DNA of 64,000 bases from Acidobacteriota bacterium (GCA_022711665.1 JAKLEN010000006.1:1-64000), one strand, 5' to 3'. Counted from the first letter of the stretch, positions 1-9,195 are shown. The notes: generated by a model not told the origin, from the letters alone. Numbers and translations: made by a program.

Positions 1-254
1 CGAAGCTCGTGCGCGAGGTGGCGCCGGTTTACCCGGAGATCGCCCGGCAGGCCCGGGTCGAGGGCGTCGTCATCGTCGAGGCGACGACCGACGTCTACGG
101 CCGGGTGACGGGCGTCAAGGTTCTGCGGTCCATCCCCCTGCTAGACCAGGCGGCCATCGACGCGGTCCGGCAGTGGGTTTATGAGCCGATGATCATCAAC
201 GGCCGGCCCCGGCCGGTCGTCTTCACGGTGACCGTCCGGTTCCAGCTGAAATGA
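1..254 (+). CDS. TonB C-terminal domain protein, 5'-truncated by window edge
   Basis: Only the last ~84 codons are visible; the reading frame is open to the window edge (in-frame Lys-Leu codons precede the GTG at position 9). The segment is one complete TonB C-terminal domain: it opens with a REVAPVYPE motif, has the central VEGVVIVEA strand, and closes with TVTVRFQLK. It is very close to the three TonB domains of the protein at 14433-16094, especially in the SIPLLDQAAIDAVRQW block. TonB C-terminal domains contact outer-membrane receptors and transmit proton-motive energy. Whether the missing upstream part holds a membrane anchor or further domain copies cannot be seen. Family assignment is firm; the role as a true energy transducer is inferred. 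Confidence 0.85.
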   Translation, partial: KLVREVAPVYPEIARQARVEGVVIVEATTDVYGRVTGVKVLRSIPLLDQAAIDAVRQWVYEPMIINGRPRPVVFTVTVRFQLK

Positions 255-404
255 GCCCGGCCCCGGGCCGGTCCCCCCTGGGGCCGGCCCGGCGGCCATT
301 AGCCGTTTGGGGTGAGGGCCCTCCCCCCCAAAAATCACCATCCCCGGTGATTGAAGCCCCCGTCCGCCTGCCCGAGAATGGGCTCGTTGGGAGACCAGGT
401 CATC

Positions 405-1274
405 GTGAAAACGAAGCCGAGCCGCCGGGGGGGAGCCGCCGCAGGGCTTCTTCTGGCGGTCCTCTGCGGCCTGGGGCCGCGTCCAGCCTGGGCCGACATC
501 ATCGTTCGGCTCGAGGTCACGGCCGCCCAGGTCTCCATCCATCTCGAGCCCGACAGCCGCAGCCCGGTCGTCGAAACGCTGGCCCGCGGCGCGGTCGTCA
601 AGCTCTCGAGCGCCCAGAAGTTCCGGACCAATTGGTATTACGTCCTGTTCACCTCCACGCGGTCGGGCCGGACGCTCACCGGGTATGTCCTCGACGACCG
701 GGTCCGCAAGCTGAATTCGACCCTCAAGGTGATCGAGCTGACCCCCACCGCTCCGGAGATAGCCGATCCTTCGGAGTTCGACCTGTCCGCCATGCGCCTG
801 CCCGCCATCCCCTGGGGCCGGTCCGAGGAGATCATCATGCGGGCCGAGGGGCGGCCGCTCAGCCGGGAAGCCTCAGGCGACATGACGTTCCTGCGCTACC
901 ATCGGGACGTTCTGGGCAAGCGCTGCCTCGTAACCTACATCCTGGTCGGCCGCAAGCTGGCGACGCTCCGGCTCCATCTGCTCGAGCGCTACGCCAACAA
1001 GGACCGCTACGTCGCGGACTACAACAAGATCCGGGATTTTTTGAACGCCCATGTCGGCGAGCCGCGCTACGACAACGTCGTCTGGCGCGACCGGGCCTCG
1101 GCCGACCGGGGCGAGAACCTGGGCGCGGCGGTCACCTCCGGAAGCCTGAGCCTCTCGGCGGAATGGAGCTACCAGGGCACGGGACTGCGCCTCAGCCTGA
1201 CGGGGGAGAACAGCGAAGTGCTCTTCGCCGCGGAAGTCAACGATCTCAGCGCCAAGAATCCGGCCTCTTTCTAA
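405..1274 (+). CDS. Secreted protein with bacterial SH3-like domain, function unknown
   Basis: About 289 residues. I chose the GTG at 405 because a GGGAGA element lies just upstream and translation from there gives a clean signal peptide (Lys/Arg-rich start, Ala/Leu core, cleavage after PAWA). In-frame ATG 378 and TTG 351 are alternatives but add hydrophilic residues before the signal. The first ~75 mature residues look like an SH3_3-type domain (VSIHLEPDSRSP, then a WYYV strand and GYVLDDRV), a fold often used to bind cell wall or protein ligands. The remaining ~190 residues match nothing I recognise. It follows the TonB-domain gene by 150 bases on the same strand and faces the PAS-GGDEF gene. 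Expected in the periplasm or secreted. Confidence 0.7.
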   Translation: MKTKPSRRGGAAAGLLLAVLCGLGPRPAWADIIVRLEVTAAQVSIHLEPDSRSPVVETLARGAVVKLSSAQKFRTNWYYVLFTSTRSGRTLTGYVLDDRVRKLNSTLKVIELTPTAPEIADPSEFDLSAMRLPAIPWGRSEEIIMRAEGRPLSREASGDMTFLRYHRDVLGKRCLVTYILVGRKLATLRLHLLERYANKDRYVADYNKIRDFLNAHVGEPRYDNVVWRDRASADRGENLGAAVTSGSLSLSAEWSYQGTGLRLSLTGENSEVLFAAEVNDLSAKNPASF

Positions 1275-1338
1275 ACCCCTCCTTTCTAGTTTTTTGCCCC
1301 TTTTCCCGACCCCCCGGGAAGGGGGGCCTTTGTTGGCC

Positions 1339-2292
1339 CTAGACCATGTCTTTCTGGACGAAGCTCATGCTGACGCGGTTCTTGCCCAGCCATTTGCTGT
1401 GCAGCATCAGCTGTTCGCCGCGCTTGACCAGGGACTCGACCGTGTCGTAGCGCAGGACCAGGCTGGCGCCCATGGAAACGGTGGCGTTGAGCATGCCGGT
1501 CTCGGTGGTGATGTAGGATTCGGCGACGAGGAGGCGGAGCTTGTTGGCGACGATGTCCAGCCGGCCCTCGTCGATGTTGAGCAGGAGGACCAGGAACTCC
1601 TCGGTGCTCCAACGCCCGACGATGTCGAAGAAGCGGATGTTCTTGTAGAGCGTGCGGGCCACGGTCCGGACGATCTTGCTGGCGTTGAACCGGCCGTAGC
1701 GCTCGAGGATCTTGCCGTAGTTGTCGATGTCGACGTAAACCAGGCCGAAGGTCAGGTTGTACTTCTGGAACTCCTCCAGGCGGGTGGCCAGGGTCATGTC
1801 CAGGTACTGCTTGGAGGGGATGCCGGTCTCGCTCTCGACCAGGCCCATCTTCTCCAGCTCGGTCAGGGCCAGGGGCAGGGTGACCTTGGGCGCGGTCCCG
1901 GAGAACGTCTCGACGGCCCCCAGGATATCGCCGTCCTCCTTGAACACCGGGATAATCCGCAGCGAGGCGGGCGTGCGGAAGCCTTCTTTATGCTGGAGAT
2001 AGACGTCGAGCGTGCGCGGCGCGCCGTCCTTCAGGGTCATGGCCACCGGGCACTTGTCGCGGCAGATGTCGATGCCGGCGTAGTCGACGAACAGGGTCGG
2101 CTCCTCGAAGCAGGCCCGGCCCAGCACCCCGGCGGCCTCCCGGCCGGAGATCTCCTCGGCGGCCTTGTTCCAATAGACGATCTTGCGGTCCTTGTCGAGC
2201 CAGACGACCGCGTCCTGAACCTGGCTCAGGACGGCGTTGCAGAGGTCGCGGCGGGCCCCGGGAAAGATATCGAGGATGTTCGCTTCGGCCAT
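1339..2292 (-). CDS. PAS-GGDEF protein with degenerate GGDEF signature
   Basis: 317 residues, no membrane segment. Residues ~15-130 form a PAS domain (DAVVWLDKDRKIVYWN), carrying Cys61, Cys77 and Cys81 in a CRDKC context that could bind metal or a redox ligand. Residues ~150-310 have the GGDEF fold; the metal-binding VDID strand near 187-190 is kept, but the signature reads S-T-E-E-F (229-233) where active cyclases have G-G-[DE]-E-F. Loss of both glycines normally abolishes GTP binding, so this is probably a sensor or effector rather than an active diguanylate cyclase. It is transcribed divergently from the XRE/IrrE-like gene; a TTGACA/TAGAAT promoter lies at 2316-2343. Confidence 0.85.
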   Translation of the reverse strand: MAEANILDIFPGARRDLCNAVLSQVQDAVVWLDKDRKIVYWNKAAEEISGREAAGVLGRACFEEPTLFVDYAGIDICRDKCPVAMTLKDGAPRTLDVYLQHKEGFRTPASLRIIPVFKEDGDILGAVETFSGTAPKVTLPLALTELEKMGLVESETGIPSKQYLDMTLATRLEEFQKYNLTFGLVYVDIDNYGKILERYGRFNASKIVRTVARTLYKNIRFFDIVGRWSTEEFLVLLLNIDEGRLDIVANKLRLLVAESYITTETGMLNATVSMGASLVLRYDTVESLVKRGEQLMLHSKWLGKNRVSMSFVQKDMV

Positions 2293-2315
2293 GGGATTCC
2301 CTTGTTTCTCCCTTC

Positions 2316-2343
2316 ATTCTAGGGAGGGCCGTCGAATTGTCAA
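2316..2343 (-). promoter_or_regulatory. Sigma-70-type promoter for the PAS-GGDEF gene
   Basis: On the minus strand: TTGACA (2343-2338), 16-base spacer, TAGAAT (2321-2316). The start codon at 2292 lies about 24 bases beyond the -10, and GGGAGA provides a ribosome binding site. It sits back to back with the plus-strand promoter at 2367-2395, so a regulator binding between them could control both genes. Confidence 0.65.
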
Positions 2344-2366
2344 TCTTTTTTTCGCCCCGGGCGCGG

Positions 2367-2395
2367 TTGACACACCGCTAACCTCATGTTATCCT
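2367..2395 (+). promoter_or_regulatory. Sigma-70-type promoter for the XRE/IrrE-like regulator
   Basis: TTGACA (2367-2372), 17-base spacer, TATCCT (2390-2395). The predicted transcript starts near 2402, about 20 bases before the ATG at 2423. The -35 hexamer is perfect and the spacer is ideal. Confidence 0.65.
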
Positions 2396-2422
2396 GCCGA
2401 CGCCGCCCAGGGGTGCGCCGCC

Positions 2423-3514
2423 ATGGATAAGCTTCTTGGGACTCGACTTCGCCGGGCCCGGGAGGAGATCAACCTGAGCCAGGGCGCCTTCGCCAAGTCC
2501 CTCGGTCTGTCGTCCGAGTACATCTCCCTCCTCGAGTCCGGAAAGCGGACGCCCAGCTTCGAGACTCTCCTCAAGGTCGCCGGCTTCCTCAACAAGAACG
2601 TCTCCTATTTCTTCGAAGACCGCCGTCCGGCCTTCGAACGGCTGCCCGGCGGGGCCGAGACGAGCGAGCGCCTGCGCCGGGATCTCCAGAAGTTCCGGGC
2701 CGCCTGCGAGCGCTACCTCGAGCTCGAGGAGGCGACCGGCCGCCGGCTCGAGCTGGCGCCGCGCTATCCCCGCATCGCCCCGGAGCGGCTGGCAGAGGAG
2801 GAGCGGCGCCGCCTGGGCCTGGGCAGCGAGCCCATCCGCGACATCCTGGGCCTATGCGAGATCAACGGCCTCCGCATCATCCGCCAGACCCTGGCCGACG
2901 AGGACCGCATCTCCGGCCTGTTCATCTTCGACGATGAGCGCCAGGCCGCCTTCGCCCTGATCAACGCCAACGAGCCGGCCGGCCTCCAGACCGGGATCGC
3001 CGCCCACCTCTACGGCCACTACCTCATGGACCGGGACGACGGCCCCATCGTTGACGGGCCCGACGTCGTCGTCGACGAGTACGTCTCGCTCTACCCGCCG
3101 CGGGAGCAGTACGCCCAGACCTTCGCCTCGCGCTTCCTGGTGCCGCCGGACAAGCTCCAGGAGCTCGTCGAGAAGGACGTCCGGACCAAGACCCTGGGCT
3201 TCGACGACGTCCTGTTCCTCAAGCGCTATTTCGGGGTCAGCACCAGGGCCATGCTGCGGACCCTGCGCGGCCGCGGCTTCCTGGCCGAGTCCAAGTTCGA
3301 GGAATTCTTCAAGCGCGGCCCCGAGGACCGCGAGCAGGAAGTCTTCGGCTCCCTGGCCGGCCAGGAAGAGCGCCGGACCCGGACCCTGTTCCGCAAGTCC
3401 CGGACCATCCCGTCCGACCGCTACCGGCTGCTGGCCTCCGAGGCCGCGGCCCTGGAGAGGGCCCGGGCCGCCGCCGCGCCGGCCCCGCCGAAAACAGGAG
3501 GACCCGATGAGTAA
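2423..3514 (+). CDS. XRE-family regulator with IrrE/ImmA-like domain lacking the zinc motif
   Basis: 363 residues. Residues ~6-62 are a helix-turn-helix of the XRE type (LSQGAFAKSLGLSSEYISLLESGKRTPS). Residues ~140-260 align with the IrrE/ImmA (COG2856) metallopeptidase-like domain found in stress and mobile-element regulators. The HExxH zinc motif reads H195-L-Y-G-H199, so the catalytic Glu is Leu, and the usual downstream Glu ligand is Tyr in EQYAQTFASRFLVP. The fold is kept but peptidase activity is unlikely; it may sense a ligand instead. The ATG at 2423 was chosen because it directly begins the HTH and follows a good promoter. It overlaps the next gene by 8 bases, so the two are probably co-translated. 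Confidence 0.85.
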   Translation: MDKLLGTRLRRAREEINLSQGAFAKSLGLSSEYISLLESGKRTPSFETLLKVAGFLNKNVSYFFEDRRPAFERLPGGAETSERLRRDLQKFRAACERYLELEEATGRRLELAPRYPRIAPERLAEEERRRLGLGSEPIRDILGLCEINGLRIIRQTLADEDRISGLFIFDDERQAAFALINANEPAGLQTGIAAHLYGHYLMDRDDGPIVDGPDVVVDEYVSLYPPREQYAQTFASRFLVPPDKLQELVEKDVRTKTLGFDDVLFLKRYFGVSTRAMLRTLRGRGFLAESKFEEFFKRGPEDREQEVFGSLAGQEERRTRTLFRKSRTIPSDRYRLLASEAAALERARAAAAPAPPKTGGPDE

Positions 3515-3950
3515 GACGCTCCGCATCGTTCTGATCATCCTGGCCGTCGATCTCGCGGCCGTCGGCGCCTATTTCGGCATCCGGGCCCTCGGTTCCGGCG
3601 GGGGAGAGGACCCGACCGCCGGCATCGCCTGGACGACCATGGACGAATCCTACCAGCCGACCGGCGAGCTCGAGGAATTCATGCTGAACGACTTCCGGGA
3701 GAAGGAGCTGCTACCGCTCCAGTTCCGCAACTTCGGTTCGAGCTCCGCCGTCCTCAAGAAGTTCCGGGGGTCCAAGATGGCCGGCTCCGGCGTCTCGGTC
3801 CTGGAGATGCAGTTCAAGGGACTCGAAGCCTGGGCCCTGGTCGAGATCTGGTACAAGGGCGAGGAGGGCCGGGAGATCCGCCGGACCGTCCTCTACATAC
3901 TGACGAAGAACGCCTGGAAGGTCGGCGACAGCGGCCGGCTGGCCGACTGA
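3507..3950 (+). CDS. Small membrane-anchored protein coupled to the XRE regulator
   Basis: 147 residues. The ATG at 3507 overlaps the end of the regulator gene and has an AGGAGG ribosome binding site 5 bases upstream. Residues ~5-26 form a hydrophobic segment (signal anchor or uncleaved signal peptide), followed by a Gly-rich linker and a ~115-residue soluble domain rich in alternating strands, ending in VGDSGRLAD. No family is recognised. Translational coupling suggests it works with the upstream regulator, perhaps as its envelope-side partner or target. That pairing is inference from gene order only. Confidence 0.75.
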   Translation: MSKTLRIVLIILAVDLAAVGAYFGIRALGSGGGEDPTAGIAWTTMDESYQPTGELEEFMLNDFREKELLPLQFRNFGSSSAVLKKFRGSKMAGSGVSVLEMQFKGLEAWALVEIWYKGEEGREIRRTVLYILTKNAWKVGDSGRLAD

Positions 3951-3975
3951 CGCCGACCCCGGCGCTGGGGGACCC

Positions 3976-4902
3976 GTGGCTATCAAATCGCTTCGGACGG
4001 ACATCCTTGTCGTCGGGGCTGGCCCGGCCGGCCTGACGGCCGCGATCTACGTCGCCCGGGCCGGGAAGAAGGTCCTCGTCCTGGAGGGCCGGTCCGGCTC
4101 GCGCCTGGCCATCCCGTACTCCATCGAGAACTACCCCGGCTTCCGGTCCATCGCCAGCGGCGACCTGCTGGGCCTCTTCCGCGACCAGGCCGTCGCCTTC
4201 GGGGCCGAGATCGTCGCCGGCGACGCCATCGCCCTGGCCCTCGAGGGCCGTCCCAAGTATGCCACGACCAAGGAGGCCGTCATCGAGGCCGGGGCGGTCA
4301 TCCTGGCCACGGGCAAGCCCATGCCCAGGGAACGGCTGATCGAAGGCGAGGACCGGCTGGTCGGCCAGGGTGTCAGCTACTGCGCCACCTGCGACGGGCC
4401 GCTCTTCCGCGGCGCCCGGGTGGCCGCCTTCGGCCACGCCGAGGAGGCGCTCGAGGACGTCCAGGCCCTCGTGGACATGGGCGTCGGGGTCGTCTGGGTG
4501 CCGGGCCGGTCCGGAGGGGCGGCCGATGCGCCGGCCGCGCGGGCCCTCGAGGACCGGGGGGTGGCCATCCGGCGCGAAGCCAGGATCAGGGAGATCCGCG
4601 GCCTGACCCGGGTGGAGGGCGTCGTTTTAGAAACGCCCGCCGGGCCGGAAGAGCTGGCCGTGGCCGCCGTCTTCATCTTTCGCGAGATCCCGGCCGGCCC
4701 CCTGTTCGAGCGGGCCGGGGTGGCCCTCGATCACAAGCAGTGCGTGGCCGTCGACCGCTTTCAGCGGACCAATCTCCCCGGGGTTTTCGCCGCCGGGGAC
4801 ATCACCTGCGGCGGCCTGCAGGTCGTCGCGGCCGCCGGCGAGGGCTGCGTCGCCGGACTGCAGGCCCTCGTCTACCTCCGGGAGGAGGCGCAGGCCGGAT
4901 AG
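3976..4902 (+). CDS. Thioredoxin-reductase-like flavoprotein with altered NADPH site
   Basis: 308 residues, the size of low-molecular-weight thioredoxin reductases. FAD binding is clear: VVGAGPAGLTAA near residue 12 and a C-terminal AAGDI motif. The redox pair is present in YCATCDGPLF. In the second nucleotide-binding domain, however, the usual GGGxSAxEEA is replaced by FGHAEEALED, and the basic HRRxxxR element that grips the NADPH phosphate reads VPGRSGGA. Family members lacking these motifs use other electron donors such as ferredoxin. It starts with GTG at 3976, 25 bases after the small membrane protein gene, and no thioredoxin gene is adjacent. Disulfide reductase function is likely; the electron donor is uncertain. 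Confidence 0.85.
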   Translation: MAIKSLRTDILVVGAGPAGLTAAIYVARAGKKVLVLEGRSGSRLAIPYSIENYPGFRSIASGDLLGLFRDQAVAFGAEIVAGDAIALALEGRPKYATTKEAVIEAGAVILATGKPMPRERLIEGEDRLVGQGVSYCATCDGPLFRGARVAAFGHAEEALEDVQALVDMGVGVVWVPGRSGGAADAPAARALEDRGVAIRREARIREIRGLTRVEGVVLETPAGPEELAVAAVFIFREIPAGPLFERAGVALDHKQCVAVDRFQRTNLPGVFAAGDITCGGLQVVAAAGEGCVAGLQALVYLREEAQAG

Positions 4903-5025
4903 GCCGGGGCGAGCGAGCTCCCGGGATCGGGACAAGATTCCGGCTTCCTGCCGATTATCACCGTTTGCCCCGGCCGAACCCGTTGTTCAATGACGAAGCG
5001 CCGGTCCCCTGTCCCGGCCCGGGGG

Positions 5026-5994
5026 TCAAGCGGCCCAGTGGTTACGGGGCGAGCGCCGGTTCAACAGGAAAACGATCCGCTTAGAGCGGGAGATCGTGAC
5101 TTTGCCGCCGATGGGCACGGCCATGAGGTTCCGCCGGATGTCGTGGCCGAAGTTCGTGACGGTCAGGATGGGCAGCGGATCGCCCCGGCGCCGTCGCTCC
5201 TGGATAACGTCGGCGAGATAGGAGCGGACGAAGCGGACGGACTCCCGCTGCTCCTTCCGCCAGTACTGGCCCTTGCCCGGGGGGGTCAGGGAGCCGATGA
5301 CGAGACCCTTGATGCCGGCGAAGACGTCGTGGCGGCGCAGGGCCGCCAGGAGGCGGTGGACGTCCTCGACATCGACCTGGACGTCCTCGATGAACAGGAT
5401 ATGCCGGCGCCAGCTGAACCTGGGCGGATGGCCCCGGTTGAGGAAGTTGACGAACGTCGAGAGGTTGCCGCCGATGGGGATGCCGGAGAGCCGCCGGGGC
5501 GGGGGAGGGGTCAGCCAGGCCGAGCCCTTGTACTCGATCTCCTGCCCGTTGATGAGGGCCAGGAGGTTGCGGAAGTCGCCCTTGCCGACCTTGAGCGATG
5601 GGAAATAGATGACCGGCACGCGGCAGGCGTGGTAGATCTCGTTCAGCAGGAAGGTGAAGTCCGAGAAGCCGACGAAGAGGGGCCGCCGGGTCCGGATGAC
5701 GCGCAGGTCCTTGGCGTCGATCTTGCGAATCAGGTCTTCGGCCCCGGTCCCGCCGGCGACCGAGATGATCAGGTCGAGCTCCCGGATGGCCTCCTTGAAG
5801 ACGGCCGCCCGATCGTCGACGGGGGCGGTGACATGATCGATCTCGACGTCGCTGGAGAAAAGGTGGGGGCTGAGATAGACGGACCGGACGCCCAGGGCCT
5901 GCCGCAGGCGCCGGGCCGTGCGGTTGAGGACGGGCCGCTCCTTGACGGACAGGCAGGTCGAGGGAGCGATGAAACCGATCTTCTCGTAGGTCAT
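5026..5994 (-). CDS. LD-carboxypeptidase family protein (peptidase S66)
   Basis: 322 residues from the ATG at 5994, which has AGGTGA just upstream; an in-frame start at 6024 would add ten residues. Family S66 enzymes cleave the L,D bond of the peptidoglycan stem tetrapeptide during murein recycling. The nucleophile Ser lies in GFSDFT, the oxyanion region in AGGTGAEDL, and the other motifs in GGNLSTFVNF, LFIEDV and TNFGHD. There is no signal peptide, fitting a cytoplasmic recycling role. It is transcribed on the minus strand, convergent with the flavoprotein gene. Confidence 0.88.
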   Translation of the reverse strand: MTYEKIGFIAPSTCLSVKERPVLNRTARRLRQALGVRSVYLSPHLFSSDVEIDHVTAPVDDRAAVFKEAIRELDLIISVAGGTGAEDLIRKIDAKDLRVIRTRRPLFVGFSDFTFLLNEIYHACRVPVIYFPSLKVGKGDFRNLLALINGQEIEYKGSAWLTPPPPRRLSGIPIGGNLSTFVNFLNRGHPPRFSWRRHILFIEDVQVDVEDVHRLLAALRRHDVFAGIKGLVIGSLTPPGKGQYWRKEQRESVRFVRSYLADVIQERRRRGDPLPILTVTNFGHDIRRNLMAVPIGGKVTISRSKRIVFLLNRRSPRNHWAA

Positions 5995-6080
5995 GCCGTC
6001 ACCTGGCCGCAAGAAGCCTAGCAAAAAGGCGGGGTCCGTTCAACGCGCCGGGATCCGCGGCTGGGGCGGCGCGGCTGCGG

Positions 6081-7553
6081 TCAGAAGGACTTGAGCTTCT
6101 GGCCGGGGGCCGAAAGCTGGAGGGCCCGGAGGGCCTTCAGCTCGATCTGGCGGATCCTTTCCCGGGTCAGCTTGAAATGCTGGCCGACCTCTTCGAGCGT
6201 GTACTCCCGGCCGTCGCCGAGCCCGTAGCGCATCCGCAGGACGAGGGTCTCCCGTTCGGGCAGGGTCCGCAGGGCGGCCTCGATCTGCTCCCGCAGGTTG
6301 ATGTGGATGACCGTGTCGGGCGGCGAGGGGAAGGCCTTGTCCTCGAGCAGGTCGCCGAGCGAGCCTTCGCCGTTCTCGCCGAGCGGGGTCTCGATCGAGA
6401 CGGGATCCTGGGAGGAGTAGAGCATCTCCAGGACCTTGTTGACCGGCAGGCCCATCCTGCGGGCCAGGTCCTCGGGATCGGGGAGCTTGCCGGTCTCCTG
6501 GACGGAGGCCTGGGAGATTTTCTTCAGCCGGTGGATGGTCTCGGTCAGGTGGACGGGGATGCGGATGGTCCGCCCCTGGTCGGCGATGGCCCTGGTGATG
6601 GACTGGCGGATCCACCAGGTGGCGTAGGTCGAGAACTTGTGGCCGCGCCGGTAGTCGAACTTCTCGGCGGCCCGCATCAGGCCGATGTTGCCTTCCTGGA
6701 TGAGGTCCAGGAGCTGCAAACCCCGGCCCTGGTATTTCTTGGCGATGGACACGACCAGCCGCAGGTTGGCCGAGACGAGGTCGCTCTTGGCCCGTTCCCG
6801 GGTCCGGCGGCCGGACTGGATGGCCTGCAGGATGGCCTTGTCGACCGGTTTCTGCTTGCTGGAGACCTGGCGCAGGCCTTCCTTCAGGCGGAGATGGACG
6901 GCCTGGACGGTCCGGTCCTGGTACTCCGGCTTGAGCTCCAGCTCGCGGGCCAGGTGGATGATCCGGACGGCCAGGCGGCCGCGGGCGAAGCGGTTGCGGA
7001 CCAGGGGCCGGACCTTCTGCAGCCGGGCGCAGAGGGCCCGCAGCTTCTGGAGCCGGACCAAAACATCGCGCCGCCGGGCTTCGAGGCTGTCATCGGAGAA
7101 GGCGTCCTCGGCCATGTTGAAATACTTGACGAAGGCCTCGGGCGTCCGCTTGAGCAGGTCCTCCAGGGACTCCAGTTCCTCGAGTGTGGCCGGCGTCTTG
7201 ACCAGGGCCTTGAGGATGGTCTTCTCGCCGCGCTCCATGCGCCGGGCCAGGGCGATCTCCTCTTCCCGGGACAGGAGCAGGATGCTGCCCATCTCCCGGA
7301 GGTAGATCTTGACCAGATCGGCGGTCTGTTCGATGTCCTCGGGCGAGTTCAGGCCCTTGCCGTGGCCGTTCCCGTTCCCATTGCCGTTTCCGTTGCCGTT
7401 GCCGTTGCGGGGCTCGCCGAGGCGCGAGCCGGCGGAGGAGCCGTCGGAGGCCAGGAAGGCCTCCTCTTCATCCGTGTACAGCTTGCCCCCCGTGCCGCCG
7501 GGGATGAGCTGCAACAGCTCTTCCTCGTTCTTGTATTTATAGCCGCTGCCCAT
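6081..7553 (-). CDS. rpoD: RNA polymerase primary sigma factor RpoD (sigma-70)
   Basis: 490 residues. Region 1.2 spans ~75-110, a non-conserved helical insert follows to ~250, region 2 is ~258-330 ([20 protein letters not shown], then [13 protein letters not shown] for -10 recognition and melting), region 3 is ~330-405, and region 4 ~420-480 ends with [16 protein letters not shown] for -35 recognition. This is the housekeeping sigma factor that directs core polymerase to most promoters, matching the many TTGACA/TATAAT-type sites in this window. Residues 50-63 are an unusual Gly-Asn tract. Transcription probably starts from a strong promoter at 7735-7763, giving a leader of ~175 bases. Confidence 0.97.
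   Translation of the reverse strand: MGSGYKYKNEEELLQLIPGGTGGKLYTDEEEAFLASDGSSAGSRLGEPRNGNGNGNGNGNGNGHGKGLNSPEDIEQTADLVKIYLREMGSILLLSREEEIALARRMERGEKTILKALVKTPATLEELESLEDLLKRTPEAFVKYFNMAEDAFSDDSLEARRRDVLVRLQKLRALCARLQKVRPLVRNRFARGRLAVRIIHLARELELKPEYQDRTVQAVHLRLKEGLRQVSSKQKPVDKAILQAIQSGRRTRERAKSDLVSANLRLVVSIAKKYQGRGLQLLDLIQEGNIGLMRAAEKFDYRRGHKFSTYATWWIRQSITRAIADQGRTIRIPVHLTETIHRLKKISQASVQETGKLPDPEDLARRMGLPVNKVLEMLYSSQDPVSIETPLGENGEGSLGDLLEDKAFPSPPDTVIHINLREQIEAALRTLPERETLVLRMRYGLGDGREYTLEEVGQHFKLTRERIRQIELKALRALQLSAPGQKLKSF
7365..7406 (-). repeat. Hexanucleotide tract encoding a Gly-Asn linker in RpoD
   Basis: About seven tandem copies of a GGNAAC-type hexamer encode alternating Gly-Asn between the N-terminus and region 1.2 of RpoD. 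A similar tract occurs in the receiver-TonB gene (49593-49622). Such tracts are flexible linkers and can change length by slippage. Confidence 0.8.
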
Positions 7554-7573
7554 GATCGTCTCCCATCGCGAAT

Positions 7574-7587
7574 TAATAATATTATTA
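7574..7587. promoter_or_regulatory. AT-rich 14-bp perfect palindrome in the rpoD leader
   Basis: TAATAATATTATTA is a perfect inverted repeat, centred ~27 bases upstream of the rpoD start codon, in a GC-rich genome where AT runs this long are rare. It could be an operator, or could keep the ribosome binding region unstructured. No binding protein can be named. Confidence 0.35.
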
Positions 7588-7734
7588 CTATAGAAAAACT
7601 ACATTAGAGAGCTTTTCGTTTCGAGCGCCCGGCCTTTTCATCGTTGACCTAGCCCTTGACTCCAGTGTTCCGACGGGATCGGGGGTCGTCTCGCTTCACC
7701 CCCGGGGGGCGGGTCTGCCAAGTACGAAGCGCGG

Positions 7735-7763
7735 AGGATAACCCCACCCGTCCCGGATGTCAA
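7735..7763 (-). promoter_or_regulatory. Sigma-70-type promoter driving rpoD
   Basis: On the minus strand: TTGACA (7763-7758), 17-base spacer, TATCCT (7740-7735). The next downstream gene is rpoD, with its start at 7553. No other gene intervenes, so rpoD mRNA would carry a leader of ~175 bases. Confidence 0.65.
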
Positions 7764-7984
7764 GAAGAAACTTTACATTCCAGCACTTTTTCCAGCCTGG
7801 GAGGGCCGTTTCGGGACGTTCCCCCCTGGGGAAGTCAGTTCCCGGCGTAATCTCCATCGTTTTCCTCCCGGTCTAGACCATTATTACTTCAAGATTCGTG
7901 CCAGATTTCGGCCCGGATTTCAGGGGAGGAACGGCGATCCGGAGGCCGGAGTGTCCCGTTCAGGGGACAGCCAGCCGTCCGCTC
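7764..7984. other. Intergenic stretch between the rpoD promoter and msrAB
   Basis: About 220 bases without a convincing gene. Downstream of the msrAB stop (minus strand) there is a short GTCCC/GGGAC hairpin without a U-run, so a terminator is not proven. Short GC-rich inverted repeats occur near 7815-7845. I see no RNA gene or repeat copy. Confidence 0.5.
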
Positions 7985-9013
<1,029 letters not shown>

Positions 9014-9047
9014 CGGAGCTTCCCCTGCGACCTATTCCTACTAAAAC

Positions 9048-9075
9048 AGTATACATTAACGGGCCCGAAAATCAA
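9048..9075 (-). promoter_or_regulatory. Sigma-70-type promoter for msrAB
   Basis: On the minus strand: TTGATT (9075-9070), 16-base spacer, TATACT (9053-9048), about 34 bases before the TTG start codon at 9013. Confidence 0.6.
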
Positions 9076-9159
9076 GGTCCTTCTCCCGGGATCGGGAGAT
9101 GAGCCGGGATCAAGGGCGCCTCCGGGAGGGCACAATTTCCAAAATTGGACACTTTCTGA

Positions 9160-9189
9160 TTGACAAGCCGGAAAAACGGGCCCTATAAT
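9160..9189 (+). promoter_or_regulatory. Perfect consensus promoter pointing antisense to flanking genes
   Basis: TTGACA (9160-9165), 18-base spacer, TATAAT (9184-9189): both hexamers are perfect. It points to the plus strand, while both neighbours (msrAB and the S9 peptidase) lie on the minus strand. No convincing coding region follows. The predicted start (~9196) coincides with the first base of a 9-bp stem. Confidence 0.7.
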
Positions 9190-9195
9190 GAAAAC

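Noticed and set aside
1275..1338. GC hairpin between convergent genes as a terminator
   Set aside because: A CCCC..GGGG hairpin exists but no U-run follows on either strand, so intrinsic termination is not supported.
7365..7406. Possible CRISPR-like or tandem repeat array
   Set aside because: It is an in-frame hexamer tract inside rpoD with no spacers; a protein linker explains it.
7656..7850. 64-residue frame between rpoD and msrAB
   Set aside because: It overlaps the rpoD promoter region, has no ribosome binding site and no recognisable sequence.
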